Of a stretch of DNA of 64,000 bases, positions 27,558 through 36,102 are shown piece after piece (position 1 is the first letter of the stretch; each line of letters opens with the position of its first letter). This stretch comes from Agromyces subbeticus DSM 16689 (lineage in GTDB: Bacteria > Actinomycetota > Actinomycetes > Actinomycetales > Microbacteriaceae). The position numbers were made by a program, and so were the translations under genes. The stretch spans positions 1 to 64,000 of the forward strand of contig NZ_ATXG01000011.1 in assembly GCF_000421565.1 (NCBI RefSeq). The letters are read 5' to 3'. The notes beneath the pieces are model-generated. The model worked only from the letters and a program-made list of their open reading frames with translations, had not been told where the DNA came from and did no database searches.

Positions 27558-28574
27558 TCAGCGGTCGCGAGTCCACTCCAGAAGTCGTTCGACCGGCCAG
27601 GTCGTGACGATGCGCTCAGCGGGCACCTCATTGGCCGCGGCGCGGGCGGCACCGAGTTCGAGGAAGGTCAGATGGCCCGGCGCGTGCGCGTCGCTGTCGA
27701 TCGAGAAGAGGCAACCGGCGTCGAGCGCGAGCCGGATGAGCTCGTCGGGCGGGTCCTGACGCTCGGGCCGTGAGTTGATCTCGACCGCGACGCCGTGTTC
27801 GGCGCACGCCTCGAACACGGCCTCCGCATCGAAGGTCGATTGCGGGCGGGTGCCGCGCGAGCCCTCGACGAGACGACCGGTGCAGTGGCCGAGCACGTTC
27901 GTGTGCGGTTGGGCGATGGCTCGCAACATCCGCTTCGTCATCTCGGGCGCCTCGGTGCGCAGCTTCGAGTGCACGCTCGCGACGACGACATCGAGACGGT
28001 CGAGCAGCTCTGGCGTCTGGTCGAGCGAGCCGTCGAGCAGGATGTCGACCTCGATGCCGTGCAGCAGACGGATGCCGCCGGCCGCCGCCTGCACGTCGTC
28101 GATCACCTGCTGCTGGGCGATCAGCCGTTCGGCGCTGAGGCCGTTGGCCACGCGGAGGCTCGGCGAGTGGTCGGTGACGGCGAGGTACTCGAGTCCGAGC
28201 GCCGTGGCAGATTGCGCCATCGCCTCGAGGGTCGTGGTGCCGTCGGACCAGTCGGTGTGGCTGTGCAGGTCACCCCGCAATTGCCCGCGCAGGCCGGTCG
28301 GCGCGCCCGTCGGCGAGAGCCCGGTGCGCGTGCGCAGCTCGACGAGGTAGTCGGGCACCGCACCATCCGTCGCCTGCGCGATGACCGTGAACGTCGTGTC
28401 GCCGATGCCCTTCGTGCGCTGCAGGCGACCGTCGCGCACCCGCGCCGCGACGTCGTCGGCCGCGAGCGGGCGGATGACGTCGGCGGCGCGGCGGAACGCC
28501 TTCGACTTGAAGGCAGAGGCCCGATCACGTTCGAGGAGGAACGCGATCTCCTCGAGCGCGGCGACGGGGTCCAT
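27558..28574 (-). CDS. PHP-domain phosphoesterase (PolX C-terminus-like)
   Basis: 338 residues from ATG 28574. Residues about 1-85 are a helix-hairpin-helix type domain like that of DNA polymerase beta/PolX (ALEEIAFLLERDRASAFKSK, LQRTKGIGDTTFTVI). About 110-335 is a PHP domain with the metal motif DLHSHTDWSDG, then AVTDHSP, GIEVDIL, ASVHSKL and SDAHAPG. The polymerase core is absent. Similar stand-alone proteins are annotated as histidinol-phosphatase-like or PHP hydrolases; a DNA 3'-end repair nuclease is a reasonable inference. Confidence 0.85.
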   Translation of the reverse strand: MDPVAALEEIAFLLERDRASAFKSKAFRRAADVIRPLAADDVAARVRDGRLQRTKGIGDTTFTVIAQATDGAVPDYLVELRTRTGLSPTGAPTGLRGQLRGDLHSHTDWSDGTTTLEAMAQSATALGLEYLAVTDHSPSLRVANGLSAERLIAQQQVIDDVQAAAGGIRLLHGIEVDILLDGSLDQTPELLDRLDVVVASVHSKLRTEAPEMTKRMLRAIAQPHTNVLGHCTGRLVEGSRGTRPQSTFDAEAVFEACAEHGVAVEINSRPERQDPPDELIRLALDAGCLFSIDSDAHAPGHLTFLELGAARAAANEVPAERIVTTWPVERLLEWTRDR

Positions 28575-28645
28575 TGCCCCATTCTGACGCCTCGAGCGAT
28601 CGGCGACCACTGTCGCGGGCGCCACGCCGGGTCAGGCTGCGTGGA

Positions 28646-29425
28646 TCAGTAGGAGTACGGGTACGTCCCGATGGCGGTGGAGATGCTGTTCGCGATCGCC
28701 ACGAACGTCCACACGATCACGGCGATCGTGACGACCACCGTCAGCGCGATCGCCGCCCACATCGGCGCGTAACCCCGGCCCGCCTGCCGGCGCACCACGA
28801 CGGAGCGGCCGATCACGTAGACGATCGACGAGAGGAACGCCCATGCCCAGTGGAACCGGCGTTCGTAGCCGAGACGCTTGAGCGCTGCGGTGTCGAGGTA
28901 CGCGATCCAGACCGACACCCCGTAGACGAGCCAGCTGAGCAGCGTCAGTGCGAGGTAGGCGGGATCGGTGTACGGGCCGAGCGCGGACTCGATGGGCGAC
29001 ATGGCACCGGTCATCGACATCGAACGGGCCATGTAGCCCTCGAAGTCCCAGAAGAACAGGGGAAGGGCCGCGAACACGGGCAGGGCGACGAGCAGCCAGA
29101 TCCACACGGTGTCGACGGGCGTGCCGGCGGGAACCTTCGGGGCGACCTGGCCGCCGTACGGGGCGATCGCGCCGCCGTAGGCCGGGGCGGCGACGTAGGC
29201 GGGAGCGGCGGCGTACGCGGGAGCGACTGGCGAGACCGGTGCAACGGCATACGCGGGAGCGATCGGCGCGACGGACTCGACGGGCGCAACGTGGTGCACG
29301 GGTGCCACCGGCGCGGCCGGCGCGACGTGCTCGGTCCACCGTCCGCCGTCCCACCAGCGTTGCGCCGCGGCGTCGCCGCTCGGGTCGGGGTACCAGCCGG
29401 CGGGTGCAACGCGGCCATCGCTCAT
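28646..29425 (-). CDS. DUF2510 membrane protein
   Basis: 259 residues from the ATG with AGGAGG five bases upstream. The N-terminus AGWYPDPSGDAAAQRWWDGG is the DUF2510 tryptophan-rich motif. A low-complexity alanine/proline/valine/tyrosine stretch (about 38-100) follows, then four to five membrane helices. DUF2510 domains are found at the ends of many actinobacterial membrane proteins and their role is unknown. Confidence 0.85.
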   Translation of the reverse strand: MSDGRVAPAGWYPDPSGDAAAQRWWDGGRWTEHVAPAAPVAPVHHVAPVESVAPIAPAYAVAPVSPVAPAYAAAPAYVAAPAYGGAIAPYGGQVAPKVPAGTPVDTVWIWLLVALPVFAALPLFFWDFEGYMARSMSMTGAMSPIESALGPYTDPAYLALTLLSWLVYGVSVWIAYLDTAALKRLGYERRFHWAWAFLSSIVYVIGRSVVVRRQAGRGYAPMWAAIALTVVVTIAVIVWTFVAIANSISTAIGTYPYSY

Positions 29426-29496
29426 CGATTCCTCCTGAGGGTTCACGTCATGCTACGGGCAGCGGATGGCGCGTTGCGAAACCCGAGCGGGTGACG

Positions 29497-30540
29497 CTAC
29501 AGCTCGACGACCGTCATGCCCGAGCCGGCGCCACCGGCCGTGCCCATCGCCGCGAGCGCCGCCGGCACCTCGTCGAGCGTGATGCGCCGCCCGACGAGTT
29601 CGATCGGCCGGAAGTCGCCCGAGGCGACGGCGCTCAGCATGAACGGGTACTCGTGCGCGGCCATGCCGTGGCTGCCGAGGATCTCGAGCTCGCCGGCGAT
29701 CACGGCGTCCATGGGCATCGCGGCGAGCGCGGAGTCGCCGACCATGAGACCGATCTGCACGTGGCGGCCGCGCTTCTTCAGGCTGCGGACGGAGGCGAAC
29801 GACGTCTCGGTCGAGCCGTACGCGTCGACCGAGACGTCGACGCCGCCGCCCGACGCCTCGAGGATGCGATCGGCCGCGCCCTCGCCGCCCTGCACCGGCA
29901 CCGCACCGAGCCCTTCGGCCGCGGCGAGCGCGGCATCCGAGACGTCGACGCCGTAGACCTTCACGCCCGCCGCCACGGCGATCATGATCGCCGAGAGGCC
30001 GACCCCGCCGCATCCGTGCACCGCGATCTGCTCGCCGGGAGCGAGCCGGCTGCGCGAGACGATGGCTCGGTAGGCGGTCGCGAACCGGCAGCCGAGCGAG
30101 GCCGCCTCGACGAACCCGAGCGAGTCGGGAAGCCGGATGAGGTTGAGCTCGGCCTCGTCGATCGCGACGTACTCGGCGAAGGAGCCCCAGTGCGTGAAGC
30201 CCGGCTGCGACTGGTGGTCGCACACCTGCTCATTGCCCGTGCGGCACTCGTCGCAGCGCCCGCACGCGCAGATGAAGGGCGCGGTGACCCGGTCGCCGAC
30301 GGCCCAGCCGGAATCGCCAGCGACCTCGGAGCCGAGCGCGGCGATCTCGCCGGCGAACTCGTGCCCCGGCACGTGCGGCAGGGAGACGGTGTCGTCGTGC
30401 CCCATCCAGGCGTGCCAGTCGCTGCGGCAGACGCCGGTGGCGCGAACCCGGATGATGGCACCGCGGGGCGGGCACTCGGGTTCGGCCACATCCGTGAGCT
30501 CGGGTGCCTCACCGAAGGCGTTGAAGAGCACGGCGCGCAC
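29497..30540 (-). CDS. Zinc-dependent alcohol dehydrogenase, MDR family
   Basis: 347 residues. Catalytic zinc ligands appear in GVCRSDWH and GHEFAGE, and the structural zinc loop has four cysteines in CACGRCDECRTGNEQVC. The NAD-binding motif is GCGGVGLSAIMIA. Full length for the family. It oxidises or reduces an alcohol/aldehyde with NAD(P); SDWHAWMG is typical of a subgroup annotated as zinc-dependent alcohol dehydrogenase. Substrate unknown. Confidence 0.92.
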   Translation of the reverse strand: MRAVLFNAFGEAPELTDVAEPECPPRGAIIRVRATGVCRSDWHAWMGHDDTVSLPHVPGHEFAGEIAALGSEVAGDSGWAVGDRVTAPFICACGRCDECRTGNEQVCDHQSQPGFTHWGSFAEYVAIDEAELNLIRLPDSLGFVEAASLGCRFATAYRAIVSRSRLAPGEQIAVHGCGGVGLSAIMIAVAAGVKVYGVDVSDAALAAAEGLGAVPVQGGEGAADRILEASGGGVDVSVDAYGSTETSFASVRSLKKRGRHVQIGLMVGDSALAAMPMDAVIAGELEILGSHGMAAHEYPFMLSAVASGDFRPIELVGRRITLDEVPAALAAMGTAGGAGSGMTVVEL

Positions 30541-30694
30541 AGGGGTCCTTCCGGTCGGTCACCCTTCGAGGGCAAGCGGATGCCGCGGGGCGGGGCGGCA
30601 TCGTCGCCGTGCCGGGCGCACGACATCCGCGAGCCTACCGGCCAGCACGGGTCGTTCCGCGCTCGACCGCCGGTGTCTCGAGCGACTCGTCGGG

Positions 30695-30707
30695 ATTGTG
30701 TAACAAT
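30695..30707. promoter_or_regulatory. ATTGT-GTA-ACAAT palindrome at the eamA start
   Basis: A 13-base inverted repeat ends five bases before the start codon of the exporter gene. It takes the place of a ribosome-binding site. TAACAA within it could be the -10 box of a leaderless transcript starting at the ATG, so a bound regulator would block initiation. Confidence 0.45.
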
Positions 30708-30712
30708 ATGGC

Positions 30713-31672
30713 ATGCGATACGTGACCGCCGTGCTGCTGGCAGCCGTGTGCTTCGGCACCACGGGCACTGCGCAGGCGCTCGGGCCAGACGCGAGCGCCG
30801 CGTCGGTGGGCGCTGCTCGCATCCTGATCGGCGGCGGTGCCCTCGGGCTCATCGCGCTGGTCGTGCACGTCGCCGGTCGCGGGCGTGGTGCGGCAGGGAC
30901 ACCCGCCGCGCCGGCGACCGGCGTCGCTTCGCGGCATCCGCTGCCCACGTGGCTGCTCGTCGCCATCGGCGCGGCGGGCGTGCTCGCGTATCAGCCGGCC
31001 TTCTTCGCCGGCACGTCGGCGAACGGCGTCGCGGTCGGCACCGTCGTCGCCCTCGGCTCGGCTCCCGTCATCACCGGCGGGCTCGACTGGGTGCTGCGGC
31101 GGCGCTACCCCGGTCATCGCTGGGCCCTCGCGACCGCGATCGCGACGGTCGGCGTCGGCATCCTCGCCGCGGCGACGGGCGGGATGAGCGGTGGCGGGAG
31201 CGCTGCTGACCCGGTCGGACTCGCCGCATCACTCGCAGCCGGCGCCTCCTACGCCGTCTACACGCTCGCTGCGAAGGCGCTGCTCGACCGCGGGTGGAGC
31301 AACGCAGCGGCCATGGGCGGGCTGTTCGGCACGGCAGCGGTCTTCAGCATTCCACTGCTCGCGGCGACGGATGCCTCGTGGCTCACGACCGGCCCCGGCC
31401 TCGCGATGGCCGTCTGGCTCGGCCTCGTCACGACGACCGTCGCGTACCTCCTCTTCGGATTCGGACTCGGCGGCCTCGCCCCGGCGACCGTGTCGACGCT
31501 CACGCTCGCCGAGCCGCTGACTGCAGGAGTGCTGGGTGTCGCGCTGCTCGGCGAGAGCCTCACGGCGGGCGCGCTGCTCGGGCTGCTCGTGCTCGCCGCT
31601 GGAATCGTCGTGCTCGCGACGGCCGGCCGAGGGCGCCGACCTTCCGATTCAACCGTGGGAGGCCTTCAGTGA
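30713..31672 (+). CDS. EamA/DMT family transporter
   Basis: 319 residues, ten predicted membrane helices in two homologous EamA halves (about 5-140 and 160-305). The ends ESLTAGALLGLLVLAAGIVV and the N-terminal VLLAAVCFGTTGTAQAL are typical of the drug/metabolite transporter superfamily. Probably an exporter of amino acids or other small molecules; substrate not predictable. There is no ribosome-binding site before the ATG. A fragment of an unrelated hydrolase gene overlaps its end. Confidence 0.9.
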   Translation: MRYVTAVLLAAVCFGTTGTAQALGPDASAASVGAARILIGGGALGLIALVVHVAGRGRGAAGTPAAPATGVASRHPLPTWLLVAIGAAGVLAYQPAFFAGTSANGVAVGTVVALGSAPVITGGLDWVLRRRYPGHRWALATAIATVGVGILAAATGGMSGGGSAADPVGLAASLAAGASYAVYTLAAKALLDRGWSNAAAMGGLFGTAAVFSIPLLAATDASWLTTGPGLAMAVWLGLVTTTVAYLLFGFGLGGLAPATVSTLTLAEPLTAGVLGVALLGESLTAGALLGLLVLAAGIVVLATAGRGRRPSDSTVGGLQ

Positions 31673-31888
31673 TGAGGACCTCACCGACCTCGACGAGGGG
31701 CGGCGCGCCGAGTTCCGGGCGCGGGCGGTTCCCGAGCCCGCGGCCGTGGCCGTGGCGAACGAGCCGATGCGGCTGGGCGACGAGCGGCGCTACGACGTGC
31801 CGGTCACGGTCATCGCGTGCGAGTTCCCGAGCCGGCTGCTCGGCGAGTGGATCGAGGCCGGCTCACCGTTCACGCGTGAACTCGCGTC
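31641..31888 (+). pseudogene. C-terminal remnant of an alpha/beta hydrolase gene
   Basis: In the frame of 31647 the DNA reads PWEAFSDEDLTDLDEGRRAE, then RARAVPEPAAVA, then DERRYDVPVTVIACEFPS and EWIEAGSPFTREL. This resembles the region just before the catalytic histidine in a common actinobacterial alpha/beta hydrolase group, from memory. There is no nucleophile elbow upstream (that DNA is the end of eamA) and no histidine-containing end downstream, so it is a decayed internal piece about 80 codons long, in a different frame from eamA. Confidence 0.6.
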
Positions 31889-32062
31889 GTCCTGCTGCGC
31901 CCGGGCGCCGAGGCGGGTTCCCTCGGTGTGCGGATTGTGCGCGGGTTCGGCGTACCAATGGTCGACGCCCCGGTTGCAGGTGCAGGAGAGCCCCACGGTC
32001 TCGTCGATGGTCACCGCGTGGAAGAACTCGCGGTGGGGAATGGGTGTGTCACGTCGTCGCAT
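31790..32062 (-). CDS. Hypothetical small protein with CTC-x-RG-x2-HW motif (uncertain)
   Basis: 90 residues from the ATG at 32062. The first two thirds look protein-like, with VGLSCTCNRGVDHWYAEPAH and NPHTEGTRLGA; the last third reads antisense through the hydrolase remnant and looks random. So this may be a real small gene whose original end was lost when the region was rearranged, or a chance frame. No family recognised. Confidence 0.35.
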   Translation of the reverse strand: MRRRDTPIPHREFFHAVTIDETVGLSCTCNRGVDHWYAEPAHNPHTEGTRLGARAQQDDASSRVNGEPASIHSPSSRLGNSHAMTVTGTS

Positions 32063-32207
32063 GCTCGAGCTCCCCGTTCTGCGCACGCCGCGGTGCGCTT
32101 CACTTGAGAGACGAGGAATTCACGAGATCATGACGCGGGTCGTGCGAAGAATTCCGTGACGGCTTCGACGAAGCGGCAGCGAGAGCGGGTGGCGAGCCTG
32201 CGCCCGT

Positions 32208-33092
32208 TCACAGGTCGGCGGGAGCCACCGCGAACGTGTCGCAGGCACCGGCGCCCTGCTCGACACCGGTCTTGAACCAGGCCATGCGCTGCTCGCTCGA
32301 GCCGTGCGTGAACGAGTGCGGCGTGACCTGCCCCTGGGTGGCCTGCTGGATCCGGTCGTCGCCGACCGCAGAGGCCGCGCTCAGCGCGTCTCGGTACTGC
32401 GCCTCGGTGATCGGCTGCAGGAACGGCACGCCGCTGTCGTCGGCCACTTGCGATGCGTTCGCCGCCCAGGCGCCGGCGTAGCAATCGGCCTGCAGCTCGA
32501 CCCGGACGGCGTTCGACGTCGGCCCGGTCTGCCCGTCTTGCGAGCGCGCGAGCGTGCCGTCGAGGTTCTGCACGTGGTGGCCCCACTCGTGCGCGATGAC
32601 GTACATCTCGGCGAGCGGCCCGCCGCTCGCGCCGAAGCGGCTGCGCAGTTCGTCGTAGAAGGTCACGTCGATGTAGATCGTCTGATCGGGCGGGCAGTAG
32701 AACGGGCCGGTGGCGGCCGATGCACTGCCGCAGCCCGTCGTCGTGGCCTGATCGAAGAGGATGAAGTCCTGCGGCGGGTTGTACGCGATGCCGAGCTCCG
32801 GCGCCTCGGTCTCCCAGTAGGCCTCGAGCGAGGCCGAGGCGCCCTTCATGCGGCACTCCACGTTCTCGTTGGCGTCGGCACCGGTGAGGCACTGCTCGAG
32901 TGCCGAGTCGCTCGCCGCCGGCTGCCCGCCGCCGCCACCACCGAGCAGCGGCGACAGGTCGACGCCGAGCAGCTGGGAGATCAGGAAGATCGCGATCACG
33001 CCCACGCCGCCGCCGGCGACGGCGATGCCGGTGTTGCGCCCGCGTCTGGAGGCCTTGCCACCGCTGATGTCGGCGTCGGGATTGAACGTCAT
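32208..33092 (-). CDS. Neutral zinc metallopeptidase (YpfJ-like)
   Basis: 294 residues. A short cytoplasmic head, one membrane helix (about 22-45), a glycine run, then a soluble domain with the zinc motif HEWGHH (H168, E169, H172) and the third-ligand region VELQADCYAGAWA. These mark the Zn_peptidase family PF04228, with the typical ATTGCGSASAATGPFYCP. It probably faces the outside of the membrane; its substrate is unknown. It ends beside the decayed region. Confidence 0.92.
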   Translation of the reverse strand: MTFNPDADISGGKASRRGRNTGIAVAGGGVGVIAIFLISQLLGVDLSPLLGGGGGGQPAASDSALEQCLTGADANENVECRMKGASASLEAYWETEAPELGIAYNPPQDFILFDQATTTGCGSASAATGPFYCPPDQTIYIDVTFYDELRSRFGASGGPLAEMYVIAHEWGHHVQNLDGTLARSQDGQTGPTSNAVRVELQADCYAGAWAANASQVADDSGVPFLQPITEAQYRDALSAASAVGDDRIQQATQGQVTPHSFTHGSSEQRMAWFKTGVEQGAGACDTFAVAPADL

Positions 33093-33101
33093 GATCCGAA
33101 G

Positions 33102-34181
33102 CTACTCCGCGTCGTGCGCGCGTGGTTCACCGAGATCGGCGGCAGCGTCGTCATCGAGACCGGCGTCGTCGGCGTCGTCGGCGTCGTCGTCGGCGGCGTC
33201 GACCTCGACCTCATCGTCGACGTGTCCGCGGGCGAACCGATCGGTGGCCGTGATCAGCGCGTCGAGGATGCCCGGCTCATCGAAGGCGTGGCCGGCATCG
33301 TCGACGATCGTGAGCTCCGCCTCGGGCCACGCCCGATGCAGGTCCCACGCCGTCATCGCAGGCGTGCACATGTCGTACCGCCCCTGCACGATGACGGCGG
33401 GGATGTCGCGGAGCCGCGCGGCATCCCGGATCAGCTGCCCCTCCTCCCACCATCCGCCGTGCCGGAAGTAGTGGTTCTCGATACGTGCGAAGGCCGTGGC
33501 GTACTCGGGGGCGGTGAAGCGGGCGATCGTGGCCGCTTGCGGCAGCAGCGTGATGGTCGACGACTCCCAGCGCGCCCAGGCGATAGCGGCCGGTTCGTGC
33601 ACCTCCGGATTCGGATCGGAGAGCAGTCGACCGTATGCCTCGATGAGGTGGGCTCGCTCGTGCACCGGCACGGGGGCGATGAACTCCTCCCACAGGTCGG
33701 GGAAGACCGCAGAGGCGCCGCCCTCGTAGAACCAGTCGAGCTCCTGGCGGCGCAGGGTGAAGATGCCGCGCAAGACGAGCTCGGTCACCCGCTCGGGATG
33801 CGTCTGCGCGTACGCGAGCGCGAGCGCACTGCCCCAGGAACCGCCGAACACCTGCCAGCGGTCGATGCTGAGGTGCCCGCGCAGTCGCTCCATGTCGGCG
33901 ACCAGATGCCACGTCGTGTTCGCGGCGAGATTCGCTGCGGGCTCGCTCGCGTGCGGGATCGACAGGCCGCAGCCGCGCTGGTCGAAGAGCACGATGCGGT
34001 AGCGCTCGGGATCGAAGAGCCGTCGATGCTCGGGGTTCGTGCCGGCACCCGGTCCACCGTGCAGGAACACGACCGGCTTCCCCTGCCGATTGCCCGACAC
34101 TTCCCAGTAGATGTGCTGGCCGTCCCCCACGTCGAGCATGCCGGTGTCCAGCGGCTCGATCTCCGGATACTTCTCTCTCAT
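33102..34181 (-). CDS. pip: Proline iminopeptidase with long acidic tail
   Basis: 359 residues. HGGPGAGTNPEHRRLFDP, DQRGCGLS and the nucleophile elbow GGSWGSALAL (S115) identify a proline iminopeptidase of the S33 family, which removes N-terminal proline from peptides. The enzyme core ends near residue 315. After it comes about 40 residues rich in aspartate and alanine (for example DDDADDADDAGLDDDAAADL), beyond the usual length of about 315-325. The tail is encoded by low-complexity GTCGTC/GGC runs and may be a slippage product. Start ATG with no strong ribosome-binding site. Confidence 0.9.
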   Translation of the reverse strand: MREKYPEIEPLDTGMLDVGDGQHIYWEVSGNRQGKPVVFLHGGPGAGTNPEHRRLFDPERYRIVLFDQRGCGLSIPHASEPAANLAANTTWHLVADMERLRGHLSIDRWQVFGGSWGSALALAYAQTHPERVTELVLRGIFTLRRQELDWFYEGGASAVFPDLWEEFIAPVPVHERAHLIEAYGRLLSDPNPEVHEPAAIAWARWESSTITLLPQAATIARFTAPEYATAFARIENHYFRHGGWWEEGQLIRDAARLRDIPAVIVQGRYDMCTPAMTAWDLHRAWPEAELTIVDDAGHAFDEPGILDALITATDRFARGHVDDEVEVDAADDDADDADDAGLDDDAAADLGEPRAHDAE

Positions 34182-34289
34182 GGCGCCACGGTAACGACGC
34201 CCGGACGCCGCGGGGGGAAGCCGCGCGGGTATGTCCGGTCACGATCGATTCGCGCTCTCGCGTCCGCGTCCCCCATTCCGTCAACACCG

Positions 34290-34307
34290 GTCCCCCTTTT
34301 GGGGGAC
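34290..34307. promoter_or_regulatory. Palindrome GTCCCCC-TTTT-GGGGGAC
   Basis: A perfect 7-base inverted repeat around TTTT, 278 bases before the first EPS start and 109 bases from the pip start. It is not followed by a U-run and is upstream of both divergent genes, so an operator fits better than a terminator. The binder is unknown. Confidence 0.5.
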
Positions 34308-34344
34308 TGGGGCTCGTGACGAATGGCACGTAGCCTCAAGCATG

Positions 34345-34372
34345 CGAACGTCGAGCATTGCTCAGATGTTCG
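34345..34372 (+). other. Imperfect hairpin in the EPS leader
   Basis: CGAACGTC and GATGTTCG pair over eight bases (one G-U), with an inner GAGC/GCTC. It may be a second operator or an RNA hairpin in the leader of the first EPS gene. Confidence 0.35.
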
Positions 34373-34584
34373 TCTGACACGGCGGGAGCAGGTGCCCCAA
34401 CCTGCTCTCACGAAGCGCCCCGGTGCTTTCACACCCGAGCCCGCGTACCCGCGCGGACACCCTGCTGTACACCCGAAACAGGCCGACTCGTGAACCCATC
34501 ACGTCGGCGAGTACCCCTGTCGCATCTGCGTACCCGCCCCCCAGCGCGCTCCGAACGAAGCGCAAGCACCATTCGGAGCCGACG

Positions 34585-36102
34585 ATGACCTCCGCCCGGA
34601 TGACTCGGGCCGCGGCGTTCGTCGAGCCGGCAGGGATCGCGAGCGAACAGCTGCTCCGCCGACACGTCGGCGCAGCAGCTGGACGAGCCTCCTCCTGGGT
34701 GCGCCAGATGCGCTGGCGCCTGGCCGCGACCGACGCTGCCGTCGTCGTCGCGAGCATCGCGACCGCGACCGCGGTCGGATTCACCATCGAACCCCCGGCG
34801 ATGGACGCCCCCAAGACCCAGGTCTTCGCCATCGCCGGGCTGACCGTCATCACCTGGCTCGCGTTCATCGCCGCGGCGCACACCCGCGACGACCGCGTGC
34901 TCGGCATGGGCCCTCGCGAGTATCGCAGGGTCGCCAATTCCACCGTGCTCTTGTTCGGCATCCTCGCACTGGCCGTGCTGCTCGCGGGAGTACAGGGCGC
35001 CCGCACCTTCGTCGTCATCGCCCTCCCCCTCGGATTGGCCGGCCTGCTGCTGGAGCGTTGGCTGTGGCGCAAATGGTTGCTCAAGCAGCGTCGGGTCGGG
35101 CGGTACGTCGCCAGCGCGATCGTTGCGGGCGACGCCGCCGATGCGGAGTACGTCGTGCGCCGCATCGCCGAGCAGTGCTGCGTCGGATACCGCGTCATCG
35201 GGGTGGCCACCGATTCACCCGAGCACCGGTTCCTCGACGACAGCGGCAACGTCGTGCCCGTCGTCTCGTCGATCTCCGACGTCGCCCGCCAGGCGCGCGA
35301 GCTCGGCGCCGAGGCTGTCATCATCGCCGGACGGACCCCCGGCGACGGCGAACTCATTCGCGAGCTGAGCTGGCAACTCGAAGGCAGTGGAGCGGAGCTC
35401 GTGCTCTCCAGCCGGCTGACGGATGTCGCGGGCCCCCGAATCCACTTCCGCCCCGTCGAGGGGCTGCCGCTCATCCAGGTCGAGATCCCCCAGTTCGATG
35501 GCGGGAAGCACGCCCTCAAGCGAGGTTTCGACGTCGTTGCTGCGAGTTTGGGACTGCTGGTGATCGCGCCGATCCTCATCGCCGCCGCGATCGTCATCAA
35601 GCTGAACGGCCCCGGCCCGGTGCTCTACGCACAAGACCGCGTGGGCCGCGACGGACTCACGTTCCGGATGCTGAAGTTCCGGTCGATGGTGCCGGACGCC
35701 GACTGCCAGCTTCCGGGGCTGGCAGCCAGCAACGACGGCGCGGGGCTGCTCTTCAAGATGCGAGACGACCCGCGCGTCACGCCCGTCGGTCGATTCCTTC
35801 GCAAGCACTCCATCGATGAGCTGCCGCAGCTCTGGAACGTGCTGCGGGGCGACATGAGCATGGTCGGACCCCGCCCCCCGCTGCCCGGCGAAGTCGAGGA
35901 GTACGAGGGCCACGTGCATCGCCGCCTGCTGATCAAGCCCGGCCTGACCGGCCTCTGGCAAGTCAGCGGGAGAAGCGACCTCGACTGGGACGAAGGCGTT
36001 CGGCTCGACCTGTACTACGTCGAGAACTGGTCGCTGACCGGCGATCTGATGTTGATCTGGCGCACGCTCCGCGTCGTCTTCCATTCCGAGGGAGCTTACT
36101 GA
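34585..36102 (+). CDS. Polyprenyl glycosylphosphotransferase (initiating sugar transferase)
   Basis: 505 residues from ATG 34585, with GGAG six bases before it. Four to five N-terminal membrane helices, a cytoplasmic CoA-binding-3 Rossmann-like domain (about 160-295), one further helix (about 315-338), and a C-terminal bacterial sugar transferase domain (PF02397) with RVGRDGLTFRMLKFRSM, HSIDELPQLWNVLRGDMSMV, GPRPPLP and KPGLTGLWQVSGRSDLDW. It places the first sugar phosphate on undecaprenyl phosphate, starting the EPS repeat unit. First gene of a rightward run joined by ATGA-type overlaps or short gaps. Confidence 0.94.
   Translation: MTSARMTRAAAFVEPAGIASEQLLRRHVGAAAGRASSWVRQMRWRLAATDAAVVVASIATATAVGFTIEPPAMDAPKTQVFAIAGLTVITWLAFIAAAHTRDDRVLGMGPREYRRVANSTVLLFGILALAVLLAGVQGARTFVVIALPLGLAGLLLERWLWRKWLLKQRRVGRYVASAIVAGDAADAEYVVRRIAEQCCVGYRVIGVATDSPEHRFLDDSGNVVPVVSSISDVARQARELGAEAVIIAGRTPGDGELIRELSWQLEGSGAELVLSSRLTDVAGPRIHFRPVEGLPLIQVEIPQFDGGKHALKRGFDVVAASLGLLVIAPILIAAAIVIKLNGPGPVLYAQDRVGRDGLTFRMLKFRSMVPDADCQLPGLAASNDGAGLLFKMRDDPRVTPVGRFLRKHSIDELPQLWNVLRGDMSMVGPRPPLPGEVEEYEGHVHRRLLIKPGLTGLWQVSGRSDLDWDEGVRLDLYYVENWSLTGDLMLIWRTLRVVFHSEGAY

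Larger units (their letters stand above)
34182..34584. other. 403-base leader/promoter region of the exopolysaccharide locus
   Basis: No credible gene. It contains the 18-base palindrome at 34290-34307 and an imperfect inverted repeat at 34345-34372. The distance to the first EPS start suggests a long untranslated leader if transcription begins near these elements. Confidence 0.55.

Noticed and set aside
34290-34307. Palindrome considered as the terminator of the pip gene
   Set aside because: It lies upstream of pip, which is transcribed leftward, and of the EPS run, so it follows neither gene.
34423-34584. Upstream extension of the initiating sugar-transferase gene
   Set aside because: No family similarity and a good ribosome-binding site supports ATG 34585.
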